Source: an uncultured Bacillota bacterium
GTDB taxonomy: Bacteria > Bacillota_I > Bacilli_A > RFN20 > CAG-826
Length of the DNA stretch: 32,413 nt
NCBI GenBank assembly: GCA_949291655.1
Contig: CASEWT010000007.1
Span: 1-32,413, forward strand
Direction: 5' to 3'
Part shown: positions 15,712 to 26,305 of the stretch, in pieces
How the letters are laid out: the number at the start of each line of letters is the position of its first letter
Position numbering within the stretch: position 1 is the first letter of the stretch
Notes under the pieces: model-generated
What the model saw: only the letters and a program-made list of their open reading frames with translations
What the model was told of the DNA's origin: nothing
The model's database searches: none
Position numbers and translations under genes: made by a program

Positions 15712-16434
15712 CTAGGCGGAGTGGCTTTTTCTTTTTCTTGGGTGGAAGAGGCGCTGGAGAGAGACAAGGAGGAAGGAAAGGGCTAAGACGATGGTCGAAA
15801 GGAGAAGAATCCAATAAAAGACCCCGAAGTCGAGGTTCCCGCTCCCAAAGGAAAACCAACCCAGGGCCTCATCGTCGAGGAAGAAGTAGGGGACCTTGGC
15901 CCCGGAGAGGTCGAAGGAGAGACCGAGGGGACGGGCCACCCCGTAGACGAAAAGGAGATAGAGGAGGGGAAAGGCGAGGCCGGCGAAAGCCTTAGGAAAG
16001 GCCGTGGGCTTTCCTTCGAAGACGACGAAATCGAGGATTCCGAGGACCGGCACGATCAAATGGACGCTCAGGTTGGCCAAACTTTCGACGTATCCGGGGC
16101 CGGCGCTTGGAAGGAGGAAGGCAAAGAAGACGGCCATCGTAAGGGCGACCCCGACGGCGGATGAGAGGCGGAAGAGGCGGAAGAAAGGAAGGGAATTCTC
16201 GCGTCCCGTTTCCAAGGCCGCGACGTCGATGACCAGAAAGAAAAAGGAAGAGGCCATCATGGCGATGTTCGAGAGGATGGTGAAATAAAGAAAGAGGTAG
16301 GAGCCGTCCATGAAGCCCCCGGCATTCTCGAGATTGAGAAGAAGGCCGATGCCTCCGAAGAGGATGATGGCGACCTTCCATATAAGGCCGAGGAAAAGGC
16401 GGGCCCGGCTCGCCTGGCTTAGAGTTGCTTTCAC
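15712..16434 (-). CDS. Pr6Pr family membrane protein
   Basis: A 240-residue membrane protein with about six hydrophobic segments. Family blocks are YFTILSNIAMM near residue 50, LSVHLIVPVLGILDFVVFE near 125-140 and LAFPLLYLLFVYG near 155-165, the pattern of the Pr6Pr (FAR-17a/AIG1-like) family found in many Bacillota. Its function is not known. Translation starts with GTG at 16434; an upstream -35/-10 pair ends 6 bases before this GTG and no Shine-Dalgarno is present. It forms a single-gene unit between two terminators. Confidence 0.8.
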   Translation of the reverse strand: MKATLSQASRARLFLGLIWKVAIILFGGIGLLLNLENAGGFMDGSYLFLYFTILSNIAMMASSFFFLVIDVAALETGRENSLPFFRLFRLSSAVGVALTMAVFFAFLLPSAGPGYVESLANLSVHLIVPVLGILDFVVFEGKPTAFPKAFAGLAFPLLYLLFVYGVARPLGLSFDLSGAKVPYFFLDDEALGWFSFGSGNLDFGVFYWILLLSTIVLALSFLLVSLQRLFHPRKRKSHSA

Positions 16435-16469
16435 GGGCCGAGTTTAGGGCAAGGAGAGAACTTCTTCAA
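16435..16469 (-). promoter_or_regulatory. promoter of the Pr6Pr gene (leaderless, GTG start)
   Basis: On the minus strand TTGAAG (plus 16464-16469), a 17-base spacer and TAAACT (plus 16441-16446) are followed by 6 bases and then the GTG start. No Shine-Dalgarno is present. Confidence 0.6.
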
Positions 16470-16480
16470 TGGGAATAGAC

Positions 16481-16506
16481 AAAAAAGAAGCCGCTTTTGC
16501 GGCCTC
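16481..16506 (-). terminator. intrinsic terminator after the nucleoside kinase
   Basis: On the minus strand GAGGCCGC - AAAA - GCGGCTTC (8-bp stem with one G-U pair) is followed by TTTTTT. It begins 16 bases after the kinase stop. Confidence 0.88.
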
Positions 16507-16522
16507 TTTCATCGTCTACCCA

Positions 16523-18175
16523 TCAAACATCCGCGTAGCAGCTTCCGCCGATGAACTCGCGCATGAGGGAGTTGGAAGGGACCCATTCGTCTTTCATGTC
16601 GAGGAAGAACTTCATCATCCGGATGAGGCGCTCGGCCAAGGGGAAGTAGGGGCTTTCCTTGTCGATGTTGCTAAGCAAGGGGAGAGCGTACTTCCGCATG
16701 ACGGCTAGTTCGTAGGGAAGGAAGGAGTTGAAGACGTAGTCGCTGCCTTCTTGGAAGGGATAGATCCATTTGAACTCCCCAGCCCGGACGTTTCCCCACA
16801 TCGAGAAGGTCTCTTCGGCCGGGGCGGCGCGGAATTTGTAGTCACGGACGAGCCGGCGAATGAGGCGGAGGTCGGTGAGGGAGAGGGGGTTATGGTCGTC
16901 GAGATTGATTTGGGCCTGGGGCGAGATGAAGACCTTGAACTTGTTGGCCTTGGAAATGGAAGGAGTGAGAAGATCGTTCAAGGCGTGGATTCCCTCGATG
17001 ATGATGGGTTCATCATGATGGACACGGAGCTTCCTTCCCGGAACCCGGTGGCCGACCTTGAAGTCAAATTTCGGGAGCTGGACTTCCTCCCCGTTGATGA
17101 GATCGAGCATGTTCTGGTTGAAGAGCTCGGTGTCGAGGGCTCCGATGGCCTCGAGGTCCGGGTTCCCGTTTTCGTCGAGCGGGGCTTCGTTCCGGGTCTT
17201 GTAGTAATCGTCGATCGAAATGCGGATCGGGTGGATCCCCCGGGAGAGGAGCTCGATGCGGAGGCGGTTGGCGAAAGTCGTTTTCCCGGAACTCGAGGGA
17301 CCGGCCACGCATACGAGGCGGATGTCTTCGATATCGTCTTCGATGAGTTGGCCAAGCTCGGCGAGCATCCGGTTGTGGCGGGCTTCGCAGATGTTGATGA
17401 ACTCGACGCTCCCGTTATGCTCGATTTCGTGGTTGATCTTCGCCACGGTGTCGATCCCGGCAATCTTGGCCCAGTCGTGGCTCTCTTTGAGGGTCCTTCC
17501 AAAGGTCGGGGCATCCTCGAAAGGCGGGATTTTCCCGCCGCACTCCGAGCGGGGGTACTGAACGAGGAAGCCCGGGGCGTAGAGGCGGATTTTGTAGTCC
17601 TTGATGTGGCCGGTCGAAGGGGCGAGATGGCTATACATATAGTCGAGGTAGCCGTTGCACTCGTTGAGGTGCACCGTCTTCTCGGGGCGGTACTCCAAAA
17701 GGGAAATCTTGTCGTTGAAGCCCCTTTCGCGATAGATTTCGGCGGCTTTCTCATTGGGAACGACGGTTCGGGTAATCGGATAGTCGGCGGCGACGATTCG
17801 CTCGACCTCGTGGTTGAGCCTTAAAAGCATCGCCGTATTGGCTACCATCTTCGAATCGATGAGATGGACGCTGATGCAGCGGCTCACGTTGTAGGCAAAG
17901 CGGATCTTGAGGTCGGGATAGAGGTTATGGAAAGCCATCGCCACGATGTAGCGGAGGGTCGCCTCGTAGATCTTCATCGCCTCGTGGTCCCGAAGATCGA
18001 GGAATTCGACCTCGGCGTCGTAATAAACCTCGTAGTTGAGGTCGCGGACCCGGTTGTTGACCATCGCGGCGATGAAGCGCTCCGGCTCGATCCCGAAGTC
18101 CTTTTCGAGTTCGAGGAGGGAGAGCTTTTCCTCGTAGGTCTTTTCCTGGCCTTGGCATTTGACGGTGAATGGCAT
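16523..18175 (-). CDS. nucleoside (uridine) kinase with N-terminal TGS and ThrRS-like domains
   Basis: A 550-residue fusion. Residues 1-60 form a TGS-like domain and about 60-210 a threonyl-tRNA-synthetase second-additional-domain-like region (ending in the STGHIKDYKIRLYAPGFLVQYPRS block). The C-terminal half is a uridine-kinase P-loop domain with Walker A GPSSSGKT at 292-299 and the ISIDDYY lid motif near 319-325. This architecture is known in Bacillota and Thermotogae, where such proteins are annotated as nucleoside kinases; the N-terminal half probably contacts RNA or acts as a regulator (inference). The kinase would phosphorylate uridine or cytidine for salvage. The ATG is set by AAGGAG 6 bases upstream. 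It is divergent from the ATP synthase operon and ends at its own terminator. Confidence 0.9.
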   Translation of the reverse strand: MPFTVKCQGQEKTYEEKLSLLELEKDFGIEPERFIAAMVNNRVRDLNYEVYYDAEVEFLDLRDHEAMKIYEATLRYIVAMAFHNLYPDLKIRFAYNVSRCISVHLIDSKMVANTAMLLRLNHEVERIVAADYPITRTVVPNEKAAEIYRERGFNDKISLLEYRPEKTVHLNECNGYLDYMYSHLAPSTGHIKDYKIRLYAPGFLVQYPRSECGGKIPPFEDAPTFGRTLKESHDWAKIAGIDTVAKINHEIEHNGSVEFINICEARHNRMLAELGQLIEDDIEDIRLVCVAGPSSSGKTTFANRLRIELLSRGIHPIRISIDDYYKTRNEAPLDENGNPDLEAIGALDTELFNQNMLDLINGEEVQLPKFDFKVGHRVPGRKLRVHHDEPIIIEGIHALNDLLTPSISKANKFKVFISPQAQINLDDHNPLSLTDLRLIRRLVRDYKFRAAPAEETFSMWGNVRAGEFKWIYPFQEGSDYVFNSFLPYELAVMRKYALPLLSNIDKESPYFPLAERLIRMMKFFLDMKDEWVPSNSLMREFIGGSCYADV

Positions 18176-18181
18176 GGTTGT

Positions 18182-18233
18182 CTCCTTATCGCGGTTAGCC
18201 GCTCATTTTAGGGGCGGAGGAAGTTCTATGCAA
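18182..18233 (-). promoter_or_regulatory. promoter and Shine-Dalgarno of the nucleoside kinase
   Basis: On the minus strand TTGCAT (plus 18228-18233), a 17-base spacer and TAAAAT (plus 18205-18210) predict a start near 18198. The leader of about 23 bases carries AAGGAG (plus 18182-18187) 6 bases before the ATG. This is a conventional leader, in contrast to the leaderless promoters nearby. Confidence 0.65.
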
Positions 18234-18283
18234 GCGCTTACATGGCTTCTGCTTAGACCGCCCCTCATTTTACCGCCTTTTGC

Positions 18284-18325
18284 TTGAAAAATTCGGCCCT
18301 AATGACCTATGCTAAGGCCACTAGC
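18284..18325 (+). promoter_or_regulatory. promoter of the ATP synthase operon
   Basis: TTGAAA (18284-18289), an 18-base spacer and TATGCT (18308-18313) lie 12 bases before the ATG at 18326, giving a leader of only about 5 bases without a Shine-Dalgarno. An in-frame TTG at 18284 coincides with the -35 box and is therefore unlikely to be a translation start. Confidence 0.6.
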
Positions 18326-18811
18326 ATGAATAAATTAGTCAAACGCTTTCTCAGCCTTACGGCCGAGGGAAAATCCATCGTCATCTTGGCTTTTTTGACG
18401 ATTGTCCCCTTTTTGGCGATGCTGCCTCTCTTTTTCTTTCACGCCGATGACGGCTATCCCCTCGGGGCCTACGCCCTCGGGTGGCTGCTCGGGAGCGCGA
18501 CGGGCCTTTTGGCCTACGCGAGCATGACCTTCGGTGCCCGGGCCATCCTCCGGAAGGGGGACATCCCGTCCGGCAGCCTCCTTATGGCCGTCGGCTTCAA
18601 TTTCGTCCGCATCCTCCTTTATGCCGCCGTCCTCATCGTCTCGGGCATTTGCACCTTCCGGAGCGAATGGTTCGGCGGTTTCAATGCCTTCAATTTCTGG
18701 ACGGCGTTCGGGGGCCTCATCCCCCTTACCGTCGTTTCCGTCCTCTCCAATTTCATCGAGGTCAAGGTCGAGAAGGAGGATAGCGGCGCCCCCTCGCCGA
18801 AAAAAGAGTGA
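18326..18811 (+). CDS. atpI: AtpI-like ATP synthase assembly/membrane protein
   Basis: A 161-residue membrane protein with four hydrophobic segments (about residues 15-35, 45-68, 80-105 and 120-145) and a charged C-terminal tail ending KKE. Sequence similarity alone is weak; the call rests on size, four-helix topology and position immediately before atpB at the head of the operon, where atpI normally sits. AtpI proteins help c-ring assembly and have been linked to cation supply in sodium-type enzymes. Its TGA overlaps the GTG start of atpB. Confidence 0.7.
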   Translation: MNKLVKRFLSLTAEGKSIVILAFLTIVPFLAMLPLFFFHADDGYPLGAYALGWLLGSATGLLAYASMTFGARAILRKGDIPSGSLLMAVGFNFVRILLYAAVLIVSGICTFRSEWFGGFNAFNFWTAFGGLIPLTVVSVLSNFIEVKVEKEDSGAPSPKKE

Positions 18812-19674
18812 GCATGGACGCATCCTTCCTCTACGACACCGTCGACGAAAAAGTCGCCCACATGCTCGACTTTGAAATCGAGCCGGCCCTCGTCTCATCC
18901 CTCCTCGTGATGGCGGTGCTCTTGATCCTCGGAGCCATCGTCGGGTTCCGGGCAAGGAAGGCGCTCAAGAACGAAGAATACAAAAAGCGGCCATCCGGCC
19001 TCATGTTCTACGCCGAGCAATATGTTAATTTCGTCGACGGTTTTGCCGTCGACACGATGGGCTATCAGGTGTTCGAGCCGTGGGGCGGCTACTTCTTCAC
19101 CCTTTTCGCGTATCTCTTCATCGCTTTCAATTTTTCCCTCCTCGGCCTCCCGAGCATCATCGACTGGCTGGCCGCGCCCCTGTCCCTAGCCATCATCATG
19201 TTCTCGATCATCCAATACCAGGGCCTGAAATGGAGCCGGTGGAGCTATTTCCATCGCTACGTCGAGCCGATTGCCGTCTTTTTGCCGGTGAACCTCATCA
19301 CGATGTGGAGCCCGATTCTCTCGACGACGATGCGTCTATTCGGCAACGCCCTTTCCGGAACCATCATCATCGGCATCGTCCAGTGGGCCCTTTCGAACCT
19401 CTCGGGCGTCCTTTTCGGGAGCCTTACCGCTATGGCGCAGGCCCATTACTTCCCGCTTTGGGATCCCGACCAATCGACGGTCTGGACCCAGATTTGGCTG
19501 GCCCCGATCCCGATGGGGATCCTCAATTTGTACTTTTCCCTCTTTTCCGGCGGGGTGCAGACGCTCGTCTTCTGCTCTCTGAACGCCGTCTGGATCGCGG
19601 CCGAGCGCCCGGTGAGCGAGGATAGCTCCCCGGCCCTTCTCGACCACGAACGGCCGGCCCCGGAAGCAAGCTAG
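18808..19674 (+). CDS. atpB: F1Fo ATP synthase subunit a
   Basis: A 288-residue membrane stator subunit that forms the ion half-channels against the c ring. The essential arginine is Arg176 in TTMRLFGNALSG. The last helix pair contains NLYFSLFSGGVQTLVF, matching the conserved FSGxxQ block. About six hydrophobic segments are present, and the C-terminal tail of some 25 residues is hydrophilic. The GTG at 18808 overlaps the atpI stop; an ATG two codons on (18814) is an equally good start. Placement and motifs make the identification firm. Confidence 0.95.
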   Translation: MSMDASFLYDTVDEKVAHMLDFEIEPALVSSLLVMAVLLILGAIVGFRARKALKNEEYKKRPSGLMFYAEQYVNFVDGFAVDTMGYQVFEPWGGYFFTLFAYLFIAFNFSLLGLPSIIDWLAAPLSLAIIMFSIIQYQGLKWSRWSYFHRYVEPIAVFLPVNLITMWSPILSTTMRLFGNALSGTIIIGIVQWALSNLSGVLFGSLTAMAQAHYFPLWDPDQSTVWTQIWLAPIPMGILNLYFSLFSGGVQTLVFCSLNAVWIAAERPVSEDSSPALLDHERPAPEAS

Positions 19675-19700
19675 GGGAAGGTTGCCCAAAGGAGGTAGTT

Positions 19701-19940
19701 ATGACAGATTTGGGTATTATCGCGATCGCCGCGGCGATTGCCGTCGGCCTCGGATGCCTATCGGCCATCGGGGAAGCCATCATTTGCTCGTCGGCCATCA
19801 AGGCTATGGCCCGGCAGCCGGAGATGCAGAAAAAGCTCCAGTCGACAATGGTCCTAGCCGTCGCCCTCGACGAATCGACGGCCATTTACACCCTCGTCGT
19901 CGCCATCCTCATCATCTTCGTCCTCGGCGGGAGAGCGTAG
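19701..19940 (+). CDS. atpE: F1Fo ATP synthase subunit c, two-carboxylate (probably sodium-binding) type
   Basis: A 79-residue hairpin of two membrane helices joined by the polar loop ARQPE (residues 37-41). Aligned without gaps through this loop to the sodium-type c subunit of Ilyobacter tartaricus, the helix-2 carboxylate is Glu58, followed by Ser59, Thr60 and Tyr63, the known sodium ligands (Glu65, Ser66, Thr67, Tyr70). The helix-1 ligand Gln32 is replaced by Glu25 in the motif IGEA. Two facing glutamates 33 residues apart define the two-carboxylate sodium site described for Fusobacterium nucleatum. Asp57 next to Glu58 is unusual. A strong AAAGGAGG site lies 5 bases before the ATG, fitting the high synthesis this subunit needs. 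Confidence 0.96.
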   Translation: MTDLGIIAIAAAIAVGLGCLSAIGEAIICSSAIKAMARQPEMQKKLQSTMVLAVALDESTAIYTLVVAILIIFVLGGRA

Positions 19941-19943
19941 GCG

Positions 19944-20486
19944 ATGCCCTTCTTTCTCGATGACACCCCGTTCGATGCGGGGGATTTCATCGGGAAGCTC
20001 GTCCCTAACCTCTGGAGCTTCCTCATCAACCTCGCGGCCCTTGCCGTCCTTTTCGTGGCCCTTTATTTCATCGCCTACAAGCCGGTGAAGAAGTTCGTGA
20101 AGGCAAGGAAGGACTATATCGAAGGGAACATCCGTTCGGCCGAGCGGGGGAAGGAAGAAGTCGAGAAGACCCTCCGTCAGAAGGACTCGATCATCGCCGA
20201 GGCTCGAGAAGAAGGAAACAAGATCATCGCCACGAGCAAGGAAGACGCCGGGCGGCGGGCGGCCGCCATCGTCGACGAGGCCGAAAGCCAGGCCAGGGCC
20301 CTGAAGCTCGAAGCCGAAAAGGACATTGCAGAGGCCAAGAAGAAAGCCGAAGGGGAAATGAAGGAGGCCATCGTCATGACGGCGACGGCCTCGGCGAAGA
20401 AAGCTCTTGGGCGGAGCCTCAGCGCGAAAGAAGACGCGGCCATTCGGGCCGCCGTGGCCGAGGAGCTCAGCCATGATGAGGAATAG
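19944..20486 (+). CDS. atpF: F1Fo ATP synthase subunit b
   Basis: A 180-residue peripheral-stalk subunit. One membrane helix is at about residues 22-45 (LWSFLINLAALAVLFVALYF), followed by a long charged coiled coil rich in Ala, Glu, Lys and Arg up to about residue 145, and a C-terminal region (TATASAKKALGRSLS) that binds delta. It starts 3 bases after atpE and overlaps atpH by 14 bases. The preceding GGGAGAG is a modest ribosome site. Confidence 0.95.
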   Translation: MPFFLDDTPFDAGDFIGKLVPNLWSFLINLAALAVLFVALYFIAYKPVKKFVKARKDYIEGNIRSAERGKEEVEKTLRQKDSIIAEAREEGNKIIATSKEDAGRRAAAIVDEAESQARALKLEAEKDIAEAKKKAEGEMKEAIVMTATASAKKALGRSLSAKEDAAIRAAVAEELSHDEE

Positions 20487-21009
20487 CCTTTCCCACGCCT
20501 CGGGCGCGGCCCTTTACCGCTATGCGAAGGAGCGGGGCAAGGAAGAGGAGGCCTACGCCTCCCTTCGCTCCTTGTCCGCTTCCCTTCAGGAAGAGCCCCT
20601 TCTTCTAACCTACTTCCGGAACCCGGCGGTTGATACGGCCCGGAAAAAGGAGCGGCTGGACCGCCTTCTTTCTGCCCTTCCTAGCTACTTCCGGGCCTGG
20701 GCGGCCCTTTGCCTTCGAAAGGCCCGGGAGGGCTTTGACCCGGAAGCGGCCCTCGAGGGCTTCCGGGAGCCCTATGACGATGATCGCGGTTACCGGCGCG
20801 GGCTCGTTTATTCGGCCCGGCCCCTCTTGGAAGAAGAAAAGGCCAAGCTGAAGGCCGCCCTCGGCGGGGAGAAAGTCGCTTTGACCTACAAGGTCGACCC
20901 GAGCCTCATCGGCGGCTACCGCATCTACATCGACGGGCGGCTCATCGAGCGCTCGCTCGATGGCAAACTCGACGAAGCCCGAAGGATGCTTTTGTCGGAG
21001 GAGGACTAA
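20473..21009 (+). CDS. atpH: F1Fo ATP synthase subunit delta
   Basis: A 178-residue subunit joining the peripheral stalk to F1. The N-terminal helical bundle begins ALYRYAKERGKEEEAYASLRSL, and the C-terminal part has the family block VDPSLIGGYRIYIDGRLIERSLDGKLDEARRML. A longer in-frame extension overlapping atpF was rejected because the ATG at 20473 (or 20476) follows GAGGAG and matches the family N-terminus. Confidence 0.94.
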   Translation: MMRNSLSHASGAALYRYAKERGKEEEAYASLRSLSASLQEEPLLLTYFRNPAVDTARKKERLDRLLSALPSYFRAWAALCLRKAREGFDPEAALEGFREPYDDDRGYRRGLVYSARPLLEEEKAKLKAALGGEKVALTYKVDPSLIGGYRIYIDGRLIERSLDGKLDEARRMLLSEED

Positions 21010-21011
21010 CT

Positions 21012-22516
21012 ATGGGCATGAACCCGCGCGAAATGGCTTCCCTTCTCGTGAAGGAAATCGAGGAAAGCGAAGCCAAGGACATCGACCGCTCGGTCGGAAC
21101 CGTCGTCGCCGTTGGCGACGGCATTGCGACCGTCTACGGTCTTCCCGAGGCGATGCTTGGGGAATTGCTTTCCTTCCCGCATGGCGGCAAAGGCCTCGTC
21201 ATGAACCTCAACGAGGATAGCCTCGGCGTCGTCCTCCTCAAGGGGGCCGAGGCCATTTCCGAAGGCGATCCGGTTTCCTCGACCGGGGAAGTCCTCGAGG
21301 TCAAGGTCGGGGATGCCCTCCTTGGGCGGGTTGTCTCCCCTTTGGCCGAGCCGCTCGACGGGCTCGGCCCGATCCAGAGCGACAGGAAGCTCCCGATCGA
21401 ACGGATCGCCCCGGGGGTCATGGAACGGGAAAGCGTGAGCGTCCCCCTCGAGACGGGCCTCGTGGCCATCGACTCGATGGTTCCGATCGGCCGCGGCCAG
21501 CGCGAGCTCATCATCGGCGACCGCCAAACCGGGAAAACCTCGATTGCCATCGACGCTATCGTCAACCAGAAGGGGAAGGGTGTCTACTGCGTCTACGTCG
21601 CGATCGGGCAGAAGAATTCCTCGGTTGCCGCCATCCATGAACGCCTTCGTTCCCTCGGCTGCCTTTCCTACGTGACCATCGTCAACGCCTCGGCAAGCCG
21701 GCCTTCCCCCGAACTCTACATCGCCCCCTTCGCCGGGATGGCCATGGCCGAGGAATGGATGGAGGAAGGAAAGGACGTCCTCATCGTTTTCGACGACCTC
21801 AGCAAGCACGCGGTCGCCTATCGGGCCCTCTCCTTGCTTCTTCGCCGCTCCCCGGGCCGCGAGGCCTACCCGGGCGACATCTTCTATCTCCATAGCCGCC
21901 TCCTCGAGCGGAGCTGCAAACTCTCCAAGGAGCGGGGCGGAGGCTCAATCACCGCCCTCCCGATCGTCGAGACGCAAGCCGGGGACATCTCGAGCTACAT
22001 CCCGACGAACGTCATTTCCATCACCGACGGGCAGATCTTCTTAAGCGCCGACCGCTTTCAAGCCGGCTTCCGGCCGGCCATCGATAGCGGCCTCTCCGTC
22101 TCCCGCGTCGGTAGCGCCGCCCAGACCAAGGCCATGAAGGAAGCCAGCCGCTCGCTCAAGATCAATCTCGCTTCCTACCGCGAGAACCTTTCCTTTGCCC
22201 AGTTCGGGAGCGACCTCGATAGCGAGACGAAGAAGATCCTTGCCCACGGCTCGGCCCTCGAGGCCGGCCTCCGGCAAGTCAACTACGCTCCTCTTCCGAT
22301 GGAAGAGCAGGTCATCGTCCTTTTTGCCCTCCAGTCCGGCTATCTCGACGGGCGAAAAGACGAAGAGGTTTCAACTCTTCTTGCCGAGCTCTTGGAATTC
22401 GCCAAGGACCGGGGTTCCGAGCTTCTTGCCGCCCTTCGGGAAAAGAAGGCTCTTTCCGACGAAAGCCGGAAAAGGATCGGGGATTTGCTTGAGCTTTTCT
22501 TCACTAAGGAGAAGAA

Positions 22517-22520
<4 letters not shown>
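21012..22520 (+). CDS. atpA: F1Fo ATP synthase subunit alpha
   Basis: A 502-residue non-catalytic nucleotide-binding F1 subunit of normal length. The Walker A is GDRQTGKT, the arginine-finger region is [15 protein letters not shown], and the late block [12 protein letters not shown] is standard. GAGGAGG precedes the ATG. Its TGA overlaps the ATG of atpG (ATGA), implying coupled translation. Confidence 0.98.
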
Positions 22521-25045
<2,525 letters not shown>

Positions 25046-25047
25046 GG

Positions 25048-25067
25048 TGCTACAATGTCGCCCGGAG
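25048..25067 (+). promoter_or_regulatory. extended -10 promoter and ribosome site of the ATP-grasp gene
   Basis: TGC-TACAAT (25048-25056) fits an extended -10 with no good -35. The predicted start is near 25063, just before GGAG (25064-25067), which is 8 bases before the ATG at 25076. Read-through from the ATP synthase operon is also possible, because no terminator follows atpC. Confidence 0.5.
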
Positions 25068-25075
25068 AACGAGCC

Positions 25076-26305
25076 ATGAACTTCGTCTTTGTCTCGCCCA
25101 ACTTCCCCCGGCGGTACTACAAATGGGTCGAAGCCCTTCGGGAAAGGGGCATCAACGTCCTCGGCATCGGGGACTCGCCGACCTATGACCTCCATCCCCG
25201 CCTCAAGGCCTCCCTCAACGAGTATTACTTCCTGCCGGACCTCGGGGATTTCCCGAAGATGAAGGAGGCCGTCGCCTACTACGAGAAGAAATACGGCCCC
25301 ATCGATTACATCGAAAGCGACAACGAGTGGTGGCTCGAGATGGATGCCCGCCTCCGCGAGGCTTTTGGGGTAAAAAGCGGCTTCCAGCCGAGCGAGATGC
25401 GGCAGATCAAGGCCAAAAGCGCGATGAAGGAATGCTTCCGGGAAGGCGGGGCGATCACGATACGCTACGTTCTTGCCGACGGGCCGAAGGATCTCGATAA
25501 AGTCCTCGCCTTCGCTAGCGAGGTCGGCTATCCCCTCTTCGCCAAGCCCGACGTCGGGGTCGGGGCCAGCGACTCCTTCAAATTGAAGGACGAGGCTTCC
25601 GTCCGCGCCTTCTTGAAGGAAGAGCTTTCCGAGACCCACATCGTCGAGGAATTTATCGACGGGTCCATCGTCTCCTTCGACGGCATCTGCGACTCGAAGG
25701 GGGACGTCGCCTTCATGAGCAGCGACCACTTCCCGACGCCGATTGCCGACATCGTGAACGAAGGCGTTGACTATTACTATTACAACAATCCCTTTGAGCT
25801 CCCGATGGAAGATATCGACCGGGAAGCCTTCAAGAAAGTGGGGCAAGGGGTCGTCAAGGCCTTCGGCATCAAGAAGCGCTTCTTCCACATTGAGTTCTTC
25901 GTCCTCAAGGAGGACAAGCCGGGCCTAGCGAAAAAGGGCGATTTCGTCGCTCTTGAATGCAACATGCGACCGCCGGGCGGCTATACCCCGGATCTCATCG
26001 ACTTCGGGGGCTCCCTTTCTTGCTACGAGATCTACGCGGACATCGTCGCCTACGACGAAAACCGGCAGAACATGGGGCTTGAGAAGTACTATGCCTTCGC
26101 CTCCCACCGGCTCGACCGCCTTTCCTATGCCCATAGCATCGAGGAAATCAAGGCGAAGTACTGGGACAAACTATCGATGGAGGGCCGTTATCCCGCCCAC
26201 ATGGCCGCCGTCATGGGCGATCAGTTCTTCTACGCCAAGTTCAAGACGATCGAGGAAGGCTTGGCCTTCGATTCCTTCGTCCGGGAGAAGGCTCAGGCGA
26301 AGTAA
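25076..26305 (+). CDS. ATP-grasp domain ligase of unknown substrate
   Basis: A 409-residue cytosolic protein. Residues 1-95 form a pre-ATP-grasp Rossmann-like domain (NFVFVSPNFPRRYYKWVEAL). The ATP-grasp core shows the lysine strand GYPLFAKPDVGVGASDS, the hinge HIVEEFIDGSIVSFDG and the metal-binding VALECNMRPPGG with Glu and Asn. It resembles carbamoyl-phosphate-synthase-type carboxylate-amine ligases, which join a carboxylate to an amine using ATP. The substrate cannot be read from the sequence and no partner enzyme is adjacent. The ATG at 25076 is chosen over 25055 because of the GGAG spacing and because the earlier ATG lies in the -10 box. The 3' end overlaps the convergent lipoprotein gene by 13 bases. 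Confidence 0.85.
   Translation: MNFVFVSPNFPRRYYKWVEALRERGINVLGIGDSPTYDLHPRLKASLNEYYFLPDLGDFPKMKEAVAYYEKKYGPIDYIESDNEWWLEMDARLREAFGVKSGFQPSEMRQIKAKSAMKECFREGGAITIRYVLADGPKDLDKVLAFASEVGYPLFAKPDVGVGASDSFKLKDEASVRAFLKEELSETHIVEEFIDGSIVSFDGICDSKGDVAFMSSDHFPTPIADIVNEGVDYYYYNNPFELPMEDIDREAFKKVGQGVVKAFGIKKRFFHIEFFVLKEDKPGLAKKGDFVALECNMRPPGGYTPDLIDFGGSLSCYEIYADIVAYDENRQNMGLEKYYAFASHRLDRLSYAHSIEEIKAKYWDKLSMEGRYPAHMAAVMGDQFFYAKFKTIEEGLAFDSFVREKAQAK

Noticed and set aside
16751-17824. A 357-codon frame on the plus strand opposite the nucleoside kinase
   Set aside because: It is the mirror of a well-supported kinase gene, is dominated by Val/Asp/Glu/Gly as expected from the opposite strand, and has no recognisable motif.
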